Source: CAYRPN01 sp964426135
GTDB lineage: Bacteria > Planctomycetota > Phycisphaerae > Phycisphaerales > Phycisphaeraceae
Assembly (NCBI GenBank): GCA_964426135.1
Contig: CAYRPN010000197.1
Coordinates: 1 to 7,280 of the forward strand
Direction: 5' to 3'
DNA: 7,280 bases
A program made the position numbers and the translations under genes. The notes beneath the pieces were generated by a model. The model did not search any database, was not told the origin of the DNA, and saw only the letters and a list, made by a program, of their open reading frames with translations. Shown here piece after piece: positions 1 through 5,481 of this stretch; position 1 is the stretch's first letter; each line of letters starts with the position of its first letter.

Positions 1-484
1 TGATGTACGCGGCCCACCGCCACTGAGTCGCGGTGCGCCGCAGCTCATAGATCAGTGGCGCGCTCATCGGGATCGTCGCGAGTGGGGCACCGGCGCAGCC
101 CGCGCCGATCCAGACTGACACGGTGCCGGAGTTGGCGACGGTCGCCCGCCAGATGCAGGGATCAGCGGTCTGCACGAGGATGACGGTGCGGTTCGGATCG
201 GGCGCACCATCGACTCGCCGGCTGAGTCCGTCGCCGCCGTTGATGCAGACGCCATCGAAAGATTCCACATCCGAGACCACCGCCGAGATGCGGTTGGGCG
301 TGCAGCACGACGCCGTCGGGCATCCCGGCCTGTTCTCCTCATCGCAACCGGAGCAGTGTTGACAGTCAAAGCAGACGCCGGTCTCGCAGCACGCGGAACA
401 GCCCGCCGACTTGTCGGCGATGTTCACCTTGCCGCCCTCGCGGAGCAGCTTGCCGTCTCGGATTGCCAGGCCCATCATCGCCAT
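1..484 (-). CDS. Cys-rich conserved phage protein (3' end beyond the window)
   Basis: An open frame of 161 codons that runs off the left edge, so the C-terminus is missing. It starts MAMMGLAIRDGKLLREGGKV; GGAG lies 6 nt before ATG at 484 and overlaps the preceding TGA. Residues 29-61 hold ten cysteines at 29, 32, 33, 38, 41, 44, 47, 55, 60 and 61, with four C-x2-C steps in close succession, such as CFDCQHCSGC. Three more Cys are at later positions. After this comes a beta-rich part (ISAVVSDVESFDGVCINGG, RTVILVQTADPCIWRATVAN, SVWIGAGCAG, PLIYELRRTATQWRWAAYI). The spacing could bind one or two zinc ions or form disulfides. There is no signal peptide. The third gene after the tape measure, it is a candidate tail-tip component, but I recognise no named domain. 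Confidence 0.78.
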   Translation of the reverse strand, partial: MAMMGLAIRDGKLLREGGKVNIADKSAGCSACCETGVCFDCQHCSGCDEENRPGCPTASCCTPNRISAVVSDVESFDGVCINGGDGLSRRVDGAPDPNRTVILVQTADPCIWRATVANSGTVSVWIGAGCAGAPLATIPMSAPLIYELRRTATQWRWAAYI

Positions 485-487
485 GTT

Positions 488-1303
488 TCACTCCGAGTTG
501 CATACCGAGGTGTCGGGCAGTTCCTCGTACACGTCCAGCAGCGACCACGCGTCTCCCCGGAAGGTCGCCAGGCCCCACGTGCTGTCCGCCGCCGCGATGT
601 ACGTGGTCAGGGGAAGGCGCTTGCGCTTGGGCGCGAGCGCCTCGGCTAACGCGTCCGACAACTCGGTGTCGTCCAGCCGGTAGATGGAGTAGGTGAAGGT
701 GCAGTCGGTGGTATCGTCGCCGGCCACGCCACCGTCCTTCTTCACCGGCACGATGAAGAGATCGGACGACGGCGTGCCCACGCGGACGATCGCCATTTTC
801 TCAGCGCCCGATCCGCTCTCCTTCCACAAGATTTGAGCACCCCCGGAGGGCCGGCTCTTGAGGTGTGCGGGTTGGTTATCCTCGACATCCGCGTACTGGT
901 GCCATTCCTCTTCTATGTAGATACGCGCGGGGCAGACGCCGGAGACGCAGGCTCGGGCAATGGCCCCGTTCTTCATAGGTTCGAGCAGTATGGCGAAGTT
1001 GCCGAGGTGGGCGGTGGTTGGCTTGACGCCGGTGATCGCCACGCGGTTCTTGAACTCGTCGGCGTTGTCGGTAGGCGTGAACAGCGGCGCGCTGATCCCC
1101 AGCACATCGAATCGCTCACGATCCTCGCCCGACCCGTTCTTGATCGGCACGATCCCCGCCTGGCGGAACGATTGCAGCGAATCGCTGGTCGCGCTCTGCT
1201 GGCGGGCGCGGAAGTCGCGGGCGGCATCGATGAAGGAATTGAACGTCGACGCCGGGATCGCCAGCGGGTCGCCAACCTGCACTTTGCGGAGTGTGTCTCC
1301 CAT
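488..1303 (-). CDS. conserved phage protein of unknown function, second gene after the tape measure
   Basis: A 271-residue protein beginning MGDTLRKVQVGDPLAIPAST, followed by a helix FNSFIDAARDFRARQQ, a linker, and a strand-rich middle (AGIVPIKNGSGEDRERFDVL, KNRVAITGVKP, LGNFAILLEP, GAIARACVSGVCPARIYIEE, GGAQILWKESGSGAEKMAIV). The C-terminus is different in style (CTFTYSIYRLDDTELSDALA, followed by a basic PKRKR and SLLDVYEELPDTSVCNSE). The RFDVLGI...NRVAITGV...ACVSGVCP order resembles other unnamed proteins in planctomycete phage regions that I recall, in which the first 200 residues are a beta-sandwich-like block often near tail-fibre genes. I cannot assign a biochemical role, and a tail-tip or fibre-attachment structural protein is the inference from position. 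It starts 3 nt after the previous stop, and no strong ribosome binding site is visible (GGGA 9 nt upstream), so coupled translation is likely. Confidence 0.8.
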   Translation of the reverse strand: MGDTLRKVQVGDPLAIPASTFNSFIDAARDFRARQQSATSDSLQSFRQAGIVPIKNGSGEDRERFDVLGISAPLFTPTDNADEFKNRVAITGVKPTTAHLGNFAILLEPMKNGAIARACVSGVCPARIYIEEEWHQYADVEDNQPAHLKSRPSGGAQILWKESGSGAEKMAIVRVGTPSSDLFIVPVKKDGGVAGDDTTDCTFTYSIYRLDDTELSDALAEALAPKRKRLPLTTYIAAADSTWGLATFRGDAWSLLDVYEELPDTSVCNSE

Positions 1304-1306
1304 TGA

Positions 1307-2107
1307 TTATGTCCCGATGCCGAGCAGTGCGAAGTTGTCTTCCTCGTAGACCTTCTCGACGTAGGCGGCGACGGGCCGCTTGATCAGCATCTTGGCACCG
1401 CTGTCCTCCGCGTCGGCGTAGCGCACCCAGAGGTATTCCCAGCCCTTCTTGCTGGCGACGGTGATGTCACCGACGGTGAGGCCGGTTCGATTCGGGCTGG
1501 CGGCGAAGCGGAATGTGATCTCCCAGTCGTCCGTGCCGCGCTTCGAACCCGCCGCGCCGAGGAAGAGACACTCACCCGCCGCCGTGCCTTTGAACGAACC
1601 GTTGTTCACCCGACCCGTCAGGCGGAACAGATTCCCTTTGTAGGTGTTGTCCACCGTCGAGGCGGCGATGATGTGCGTCTCGGTGAAGGTGTAGACGGGC
1701 ACGGTGATGTCCACACCCTCGACGCTGTCGTGCGTGACGCCGATCGCACCTTTGAAGTTGGGTGCGGTACTTCCCGCGGGTGCGTAACTTCCGATCGTGG
1801 CCAGGCCCTGGGTGATGTGCTGCGTGCCGCCGCCGGTATCGAATGTGAAACTCGACTCACCGACCGATGAAGGCGTCGATTCCTGTTTCTCGTATCGCAC
1901 CGTGCCTTGCCACAGGCTGTTGCCGACCGGCTCGACATGGGCGCTCTCGTCGAGCCGCTTTAATCCATCATGAAACGAAGGCGCAGCGGAGAGCATCTCC
2001 GTCCGTGCTGTTGCGTCGCTGTCCGTGCCGGTGATGGAGTAGACAAGGTCGAGCGCTTTACGATCGCCTGCGCGAGACTCGAACTTTTCCAGGACGGTGA
2101 CGGGCAT
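1307..2107 (-). CDS. conserved phage protein downstream of the tape measure, putative tail-tip protein
   Basis: A 266-residue soluble protein with beta-rich composition and no signal or membrane segment. The N-terminal part (residues 1-75) contains VLEKFESRAGDRKALDLVYS and a strand block SLWQGTVRYEKQES. The middle has FTFDTGGGTQHITQGL and KGAIGVTHDSVEGVDITVPV, with TFTETHIIAAS. The C-terminal third (NLFRLTGRVNNGSFKG, CLFLGAAGSKRGTDDWEIT, FRFAASPNRTG, KKGWEYLWVRY) looks highly conserved in style. I recall similar proteins in planctomycete phage regions, where they carry no function. The position right after the tape measure is where distal tail and baseplate-hub genes lie in siphophages, so a structural role at the tip is the best inference. 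I see no peptidase, lysozyme or sugar-binding motif. It starts 11 nt after the tape measure stop, with a weak CCGGAA before the ATG. Confidence 0.8.
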   Translation of the reverse strand: MPVTVLEKFESRAGDRKALDLVYSITGTDSDATARTEMLSAAPSFHDGLKRLDESAHVEPVGNSLWQGTVRYEKQESTPSSVGESSFTFDTGGGTQHITQGLATIGSYAPAGSTAPNFKGAIGVTHDSVEGVDITVPVYTFTETHIIAASTVDNTYKGNLFRLTGRVNNGSFKGTAAGECLFLGAAGSKRGTDDWEITFRFAASPNRTGLTVGDITVASKKGWEYLWVRYADAEDSGAKMLIKRPVAAYVEKVYEEDNFALLGIGT

Positions 2108-2118
2108 ATGTTCCGGCG

Positions 2119-4137
2119 TTAAGGCGCGACGAAGACGAGCGCGTTGCGGCGCACCTCATCCACGAGTCGCTTGGTGTTCTTGGCGGTTTCCTCGGCGGCG
2201 TCGGCGGCACGCTCGGCGGTTGAGTCATCGGTCTGCAGGCCTAGGATGGCGGCGGGATTGAACGTGCCGCGCACGTCGATGGTTCGCTCGACGTTGCGGA
2301 GCGATTCCTCCAAACCTTCAAACTGGAACTGATCAACCTCGGGCCTCGCACCGGCTTTCGGAGCGGCAGCGTCGTCGGCTTCCTTCTGCTGCCGTTTCTG
2401 AGCAGCTTCGTTGAGGGCGTCCTGCCAATCCTTCCGCGCATCGGTGAGCGACGCCTCCGATTCAGCCCGCTGCTTCTCGGCCTCCTTGTCGAGGCCCTTG
2501 CGCGCGGCCTCGTACTCGTTGCCGATCGCGCCCATTTCGCGTTCGTGGATTGCCTTCTCCTGATCGCGTTTCTGCTTGCGTTCGTTCTCGACTCGGCCGA
2601 TCGCGCTCTCCTTCTCACGTTCGATGGCGTTGATGTCGGCCTCCTCGTTGGCCACGGAGATCTTCTTGGCCTCCTCTGCGTCGAAGTCGCTGTCGACCAG
2701 ACCATGCACGTCATGGATGCGGCGTTCCACCCAGCCGACGACACTCGTCCAGGTCTTGGAGATGAAGGCGGTGAAGCTGTGCCACAGGTTCTTGAAGAAG
2801 GCGACGGTCTCAATCCAGCCGACCTGGAGCAAGTGCCACGCGATTTCGCTGGCGGCGAGCAGGCCGAAGAAGGCCTTCTGCCCGATGTCGATGAAGAAGT
2901 GCTTGAATGCCAGCCACGCGGACTGCAGCGTGGCGATGCCCTTCTGGAACTCCATCTTGAGCGTCAGCCACAGAATCTTCGCGGCGAGGCCGATGTCGCC
3001 TGCGGCGAGCGCGTCGCCGATGCCCTGCCAGGCGGCGACGGCGGTGTCGCGCAGGCCCTCGAACTTGCCGCCGAGCCACGACAGTGCGTTGGCCCCGGCT
3101 TCCGTCGCCCACAGGAAGTAGCCGGCCAGAGCGATCAGCCCGGTGATCACCATGCCGATCGGCGTCAGCAGCGCCGCGAGGATCGAGCCGAACACGCCCA
3201 GCGCCGCGCCGACGCCGGTGATCAAAGCCGCCACGCCGCCGAAGACCGAGCCGAGCGCCGAAGCCGCCGTGCCCAGCGCCACCAGCGCCGCCCCGGCCGC
3301 GACAACACCGAGGGCGACCTTGAACACGGTGACGACCAACTCGCGGTTCTGCCGCAGCCAGGCCGAAACGCGCACCACCACGGCGGTGATCCATTCCGCC
3401 GTGCTTTGCAGCAGCGGAACCAGCGCCGAGCCGATGGTGAAGACGCCGCGCTTGATGACCTTCCACAGATCGTCGAGCCGGTCGCCGAACACCTCGGCGG
3501 CATGGGCGTCCTCGCCGGAGACGGTCAGCCCGAGCTTGCGGGCCTGCTCCTGCAATTCCTCGATCCCGGCCGCGCCGTTGGTGAGCATGGGCAGCAGCGC
3601 CGTGCCGGAGCGCCCGAACAGTTCCAGCGCCGCCGCCGCCTTGACGGTGGGGTTGCTGATCTTCGACAGCCGATCGGCGATCAGCTTGAACTGCTGCTCC
3701 GGCGACAGGTTGTTGAGGTCCTCGACCGTCAGGCCGAGCATCGCGAGCGCGTCGATTGCGCCCTTCGAGCCAGTCGCGGCGTCCACGATGGTCTTCTGCA
3801 TCTTGCGGAGCGATGCTTCGAGCGTGTCCAGATCGGTGCCGGACTGATCGGCGGCGTAGCCCAACTCCGAGAGCGCCTCCACGGAAATGCCGGTGCGGGC
3901 GGACATCTTGGCCAGATGATCACCCATGCTTGCGAAGACCTTCGTCGTCGCCGCCAGGCCCGCGACCACCGCGCCGCCGAAGGTGACGAACTTCATTCCG
4001 AGTTCGCGCACGCCCTCGCCGAACGCCTGCAGCTTCTTCTGCGCAACCCGCAGCCCCTTCGTCAGCCTGTCGCTGACGTTTAGTTCAACGTACGCGCGGC
4101 CGGCACGGATTCCAGATGAACTGCCACTAGCGGCCAT
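2119..4137 (-). CDS. tail tape measure protein
   Basis: A 672-residue protein that would lie inside the tail tube, set its length and be ejected with the DNA. Residues 11-70 start with RAGRAYVELNVSDRLTKGLR and a Gly/Ala helix. Residues 70-210 are the typical tape-measure core (LAKMSARTGISVEALSELGY, LSPEQQFKLIADRLSKI, AALELFGRSGTALLPML). Residues about 265-345 are a long Ala/Gly/Val-rich hydrophobic stretch with several possible membrane helices. Residues 355-475 are Trp/Phe-rich amphipathic helices, 485-590 are a charged coiled coil, and the C-terminus (DVRGTFNPAA ... AEETAKNTKRLVDEVRR) is a distinct conserved-looking block. It is the longest gene, downstream of the chaperone pair as expected. 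At the usual 0.15 nm per residue it predicts a tail of about 100 nm. The ATG is 3 nt after the previous stop with GGAG about 10 nt upstream. Confidence 0.93.
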   Translation of the reverse strand: MAASGSSSGIRAGRAYVELNVSDRLTKGLRVAQKKLQAFGEGVRELGMKFVTFGGAVVAGLAATTKVFASMGDHLAKMSARTGISVEALSELGYAADQSGTDLDTLEASLRKMQKTIVDAATGSKGAIDALAMLGLTVEDLNNLSPEQQFKLIADRLSKISNPTVKAAAALELFGRSGTALLPMLTNGAAGIEELQEQARKLGLTVSGEDAHAAEVFGDRLDDLWKVIKRGVFTIGSALVPLLQSTAEWITAVVVRVSAWLRQNRELVVTVFKVALGVVAAGAALVALGTAASALGSVFGGVAALITGVGAALGVFGSILAALLTPIGMVITGLIALAGYFLWATEAGANALSWLGGKFEGLRDTAVAAWQGIGDALAAGDIGLAAKILWLTLKMEFQKGIATLQSAWLAFKHFFIDIGQKAFFGLLAASEIAWHLLQVGWIETVAFFKNLWHSFTAFISKTWTSVVGWVERRIHDVHGLVDSDFDAEEAKKISVANEEADINAIEREKESAIGRVENERKQKRDQEKAIHEREMGAIGNEYEAARKGLDKEAEKQRAESEASLTDARKDWQDALNEAAQKRQQKEADDAAAPKAGARPEVDQFQFEGLEESLRNVERTIDVRGTFNPAAILGLQTDDSTAERAADAAEETAKNTKRLVDEVRRNALVFVAP

Positions 4138-4140
4138 GAA

Positions 4141-4572
4141 TCAGGTCTCCGCTTTTACAGAGTTGGACCACATGCGCGGCAGCTTCGGCGCTTCGCGCTC
4201 CAGCGCCGGCCCCATAGAGGCACGAGGCTTGTAGACGGCGGTCACCTTCTTTCCGCCTTGCGTGATGCGCTTCGCCCTGCCGCCGAACTCCAGCAGCGGC
4301 GGCGCTTCTCCCTTCTTGAATCGCAGCGGGCCGACGACCACTGACTTCGACGTGGCGTCGTAGCCAAAGAGGATGCGCCGGCGCAGATCGCCGGTATGCG
4401 AGTACGGCGGGCTGCCGGGCGGCGAGGTTCCCTTCCGCGAGCGGATGCTGGTTCGGGCCGACTGACGGATGAAGGCGCCGGCCTTCGAGAGCGCCGCCCG
4501 CGATGCCTTGTCAGTGGCGCGGATGACCTTCGCCCGGTCGAAGAACATCGATTTAATCCGCATGTCAATCAT
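4141..4572 (-). CDS. HK97 gp10-like tail-completion / minor tail protein
   Basis: A 143-residue, strongly basic protein. Blocks in order: MFFDRAKVIRATDKASRAAL (helix, residues 9-28), AFIRQSARTSIRSRKG, then SPPGSPPYSHTGDLRRRI (50-67), a strand VVVGPLR, PPLLEFGG (about 90-97) and a C-terminal PRASMGPALEREAPKL followed by WSNSV. The 'PPxSHTGxLRRxI', 'LLEFGG' and 'RPxMxPAL' spacing is the signature that I associate with HK97 gp10-like proteins, which work at the head-proximal end of the tail in completion or joining. In most siphophages this gene is upstream of the tube gene, whereas here it lies just before the tape measure. The start is unclear: ATG at 4572 and Met4 at 4563 are both possible, and no Shine-Dalgarno sequence is visible, only GGGAG copies 19 and 29 nt upstream within a G-rich tract. 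The next gene follows after 3 nt. Confidence 0.75.
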   Translation of the reverse strand: MIDMRIKSMFFDRAKVIRATDKASRAALSKAGAFIRQSARTSIRSRKGTSPPGSPPYSHTGDLRRRILFGYDATSKSVVVGPLRFKKGEAPPLLEFGGRAKRITQGGKKVTAVYKPRASMGPALEREAPKLPRMWSNSVKAET

Positions 4573-4575
4573 CGC

Positions 4576-4612
4576 GGCCCCCGGCCCCCGGCTCCCGCCC
4601 GCTCCCGCCCCC
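4576..4612 (-). repeat. G-rich tandem tract in front of the gp10-like start, G-quadruplex candidate
   Basis: On the coding strand six G runs of 3 to 5 bases are separated by 1-4 nt (at 4608-4612, 4604-4606, 4598-4600, 4594-4596, 4585-4589 and 4578-4582). The plus strand shows GGCCCCC twice, then GGCTCCC (4576-4596), and a perfect 10-nt duplication GCTCCCGCCC at 4591-4600 and 4601-4610. The tract fills the 51-nt gap between the lipoprotein stop and the next start, and ends 3 nt before that ATG. It satisfies the G3+ with loops 1-7 rule for a quadruplex, so the transcript could fold right where ribosomes must bind. It might equally be a member of a dispersed GC-rich repeat. Confidence 0.65.
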
Positions 4613-4623
4613 GGATGTTGGCG

Positions 4624-4884
4624 TCACTTCTTCCCGTCGAGTTCACCCGGTTCCACGAAGCGCGGCGGGATGACGTACCAGCCCTCGGGGTACTGAATGG
4701 CGCGGTCAGACACGCGCCACTCACCTTCAATCAAGCGGTAGGCCTTCCCGGTCGTCCCCGGCCCCACCCGGATCGGGCTGTCGTCCGGCAGTAGCACGGT
4801 CCTGCCACAGCCGCACGCGCTCGCCAATGCGACGAAGAGCATCAGCGCGGCGATCAGCGTCCACAGCGGTTTTCGACTTGTCAT
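4624..4884 (-). CDS. nested small lipoprotein, o-spanin-like candidate
   Basis: An 86-residue protein with a typical lipoprotein signal: basic MTSRK, a hydrophobic core WTLIAALMLFVALA and a cleavage box Leu-Ala-Ser-Ala-Cys with Cys24. Residues -4 to -1 fit the loose bacterial lipobox rule, although Ala at -3 is less common than Leu. A second Cys follows at 26. The mature 63 residues carry PDDSPIRVGPGTTGKAYRLI and GWYVIPPRFVEP, with several Pro and Gly and probably short strands. It would be exported and lipid-anchored, in a diderm host most likely on the outer membrane. Its frame overlaps the preceding gene by 158 nt, which is the Rz/Rz1 arrangement. Next to a holin-like gene, a role as outer-membrane spanin is plausible but inferred. 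Other options are a superinfection-exclusion or surface lipoprotein. GGAG lies 7 nt before the ATG. Confidence 0.72.
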   Translation of the reverse strand: MTSRKPLWTLIAALMLFVALASACGCGRTVLLPDDSPIRVGPGTTGKAYRLIEGEWRVSDRAIQYPEGWYVIPPRFVEPGELDGKK

Positions 4885-4945
4885 GTTGTTTCTCCAGCCA
4901 GGCCAGCAGGCCCAGCACGATGGAAACGATCAGCTTCTGCCACAT
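4727..4945 (-). CDS. small N-anchored charged protein, i-spanin-like position
   Basis: A 72-residue protein starting MWQKLIVSIVLGLLAWLEKQ. A short hydrophobic stretch of about 13 residues (5-17) could be a membrane anchor or an amphipathic helix. Residues about 19-50 are highly charged and helical (DKSKTAVDADRRADALRRIG), and the tail is Gly/Pro/Asp-rich and probably disordered. A basic N-terminus, an anchor and a charged helix give a miniature version of the inner-membrane spanin (Rz) plan, and the lipoprotein gene begins inside its coding sequence, as Rz1 does inside Rz. Against this, it is shorter than usual i-spanins, which have longer coiled coils, and the hydrophobic segment is short. 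The start is well supported by AAAGGAG 8 nt upstream. The 64-nt gap to the holin-like gene contains nothing else that I can recognise. Confidence 0.62.
   Translation of the reverse strand: MWQKLIVSIVLGLLAWLEKQHDKSKTAVDADRRADALRRIGERVRLWQDRATAGRQPDPGGAGDDREGLPLD
4892..4895 (-). promoter_or_regulatory. internal ribosome binding site for the nested lipoprotein
   Basis: GGAG, followed by AAACAAC and ATG at 4882-4884, lies inside codons 17-19 of the preceding small gene (Leu-Glu-Lys). The 7-nt spacing is good, which supports the lipoprotein being translated independently from within the other gene. Confidence 0.6.
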
Positions 4946-4953
4946 GGCACAAG

Positions 4954-4960
4954 CTCCTTT
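4954..4960 (-). promoter_or_regulatory. strong ribosome binding site of the small anchored protein
   Basis: AAAGGAG on the minus strand lies 8 nt before the ATG at 4943-4945. It selects this internal start over the much longer in-frame extension reaching 5137, which would overlap the holin-like gene and is not protein-like. Confidence 0.7.
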
Positions 4961-5009
4961 GTAGTGTGTGTTGAAAGCCTCCCGGAAGAGACACCCGCGG
5001 ATGACGTGA

Positions 5010-5216
5010 TCATTTCTTGATGCCGGTGCCGACATCCTCGCTTCGCTTGTCGTTGTCGCGAGCGAACAGCAAGCCGACGCCAGCGGCGGCGGCAGCGGCA
5101 ACCGCGCCCCAATCGGCGACGGTCGTGGGATCAGCATCGAACTGGTGGGCGATGGCCAGGGCGATGGCGGCGATGATGGCGGCGACGCCGGCGAGTGTGG
5201 TCTTCCATGACTTCAT
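5010..5216 (-). CDS. holin-like small membrane protein (two helices)
   Basis: A 68-residue protein with two hydrophobic segments, residues about 7-24 (TLAGVAAIIAAIALAIAH) and about 37-51 (DWGAVAAAAAAGVGLLF), separated by a short polar loop (QFDADPTTVA). It ends in a charged tail ARDNDKRSEDVGTGIKK. Length, a two-helix hairpin and a hydrophilic C-terminus fit class II holins, which make lesions in the inner membrane at lysis. Many small phage proteins annotated as holin share the ARDN...SEDVG tail style in my recollection. The start is at 5216: AAAGGA lies 6 nt upstream, and the ATG overlaps the chaperone stop as ATGA, implying coupled translation. Longer in-frame starts exist further upstream, but they would run antisense-free through the chaperone gene and lack a better site. 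A non-lytic membrane role cannot be excluded. Confidence 0.7.
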   Translation of the reverse strand: MKSWKTTLAGVAAIIAAIALAIAHQFDADPTTVADWGAVAAAAAAGVGLLFARDNDKRSEDVGTGIKK

Positions 5217-5461
5217 GACGATTCCTTTCCGTGAGGGGATGTGGGCTGTCGATCGACGAACACCTGCTTGAGGACTTCGATGCCGACCCAGGGCAGACTT
5301 TCGTTCCGCCGCGCCTTTCGCGGACCGGTACGCGAACGAGTGGGATCGAAGTCCGCGGGCTTGTAGACGCGATGCTTCTTCGGATCGCGGTGAACATTGG
5401 CGAGCAAAGCCAGCAGCGCCGACGTGTGTGACCATGATTCATGCGCCCGAGCCTCGGCCAT
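5213..5461 (-). CDS. tail assembly chaperone, gpT-like part, -1 frame
   Basis: This frame is the second half of a G/GT-type chaperone pair, the part that would bind the tube protein and bring it to the tape measure. From the first ATG it is 82 residues (MAEARAHESWSHTSALLALL...), with ANVHRDPKKHR, VYKPADFDP and VLKQVFVDRQ as recognisable blocks. The frame is open well upstream of that ATG and reads DVWRLIYRLAGILGIDPG then SLTLRELAA without a break, so the real product almost surely starts earlier. No ATG, GTG or TTG occurs in this frame between about 5730 and 5461, and the ATG at 5461 has only a weak GGCGGC before it. Expression as a -1 frameshift fusion with the preceding gene is therefore the likely route. 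The TGA stop overlaps the start of the next gene by 4 nt (ATGA). Confidence 0.72.
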   Translation of the reverse strand: MAEARAHESWSHTSALLALLANVHRDPKKHRVYKPADFDPTRSRTGPRKARRNESLPWVGIEVLKQVFVDRQPTSPHGKESS

Positions 5462-5481
5462 TGCCGCCAGCTCGCGCAGTG

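Noticed and set aside
64..369. A minus-strand frame of 101 codons near the left edge
   Set aside because: The alternative frame that is open from 484 to the edge has a good start, follows the previous stop by 3 nt and has an ordered Cys pattern. This one is an Arg/Ser/Pro-rich shadow.
833..1306. A plus-strand open frame of 157 codons
   Set aside because: It is antisense to the conserved gene at 488-1303, has no recognisable motif and no supporting start signal.
2545..4083. A 512-codon open frame on the plus strand opposite the tape measure gene
   Set aside because: Its product is Arg/Gln/Gly/Asp-rich low-complexity sequence as expected from the antisense of a GC-rich gene, with no ribosome binding site, and the tape measure gene explains the region.
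5010..5435. Longer version of the holin-like gene starting near 5435
   Set aside because: The extra N-terminal part lies over the gpT-like frame and is Arg/Ser-rich filler. The ATG at 5216 has a good ribosome binding site and ATGA coupling.
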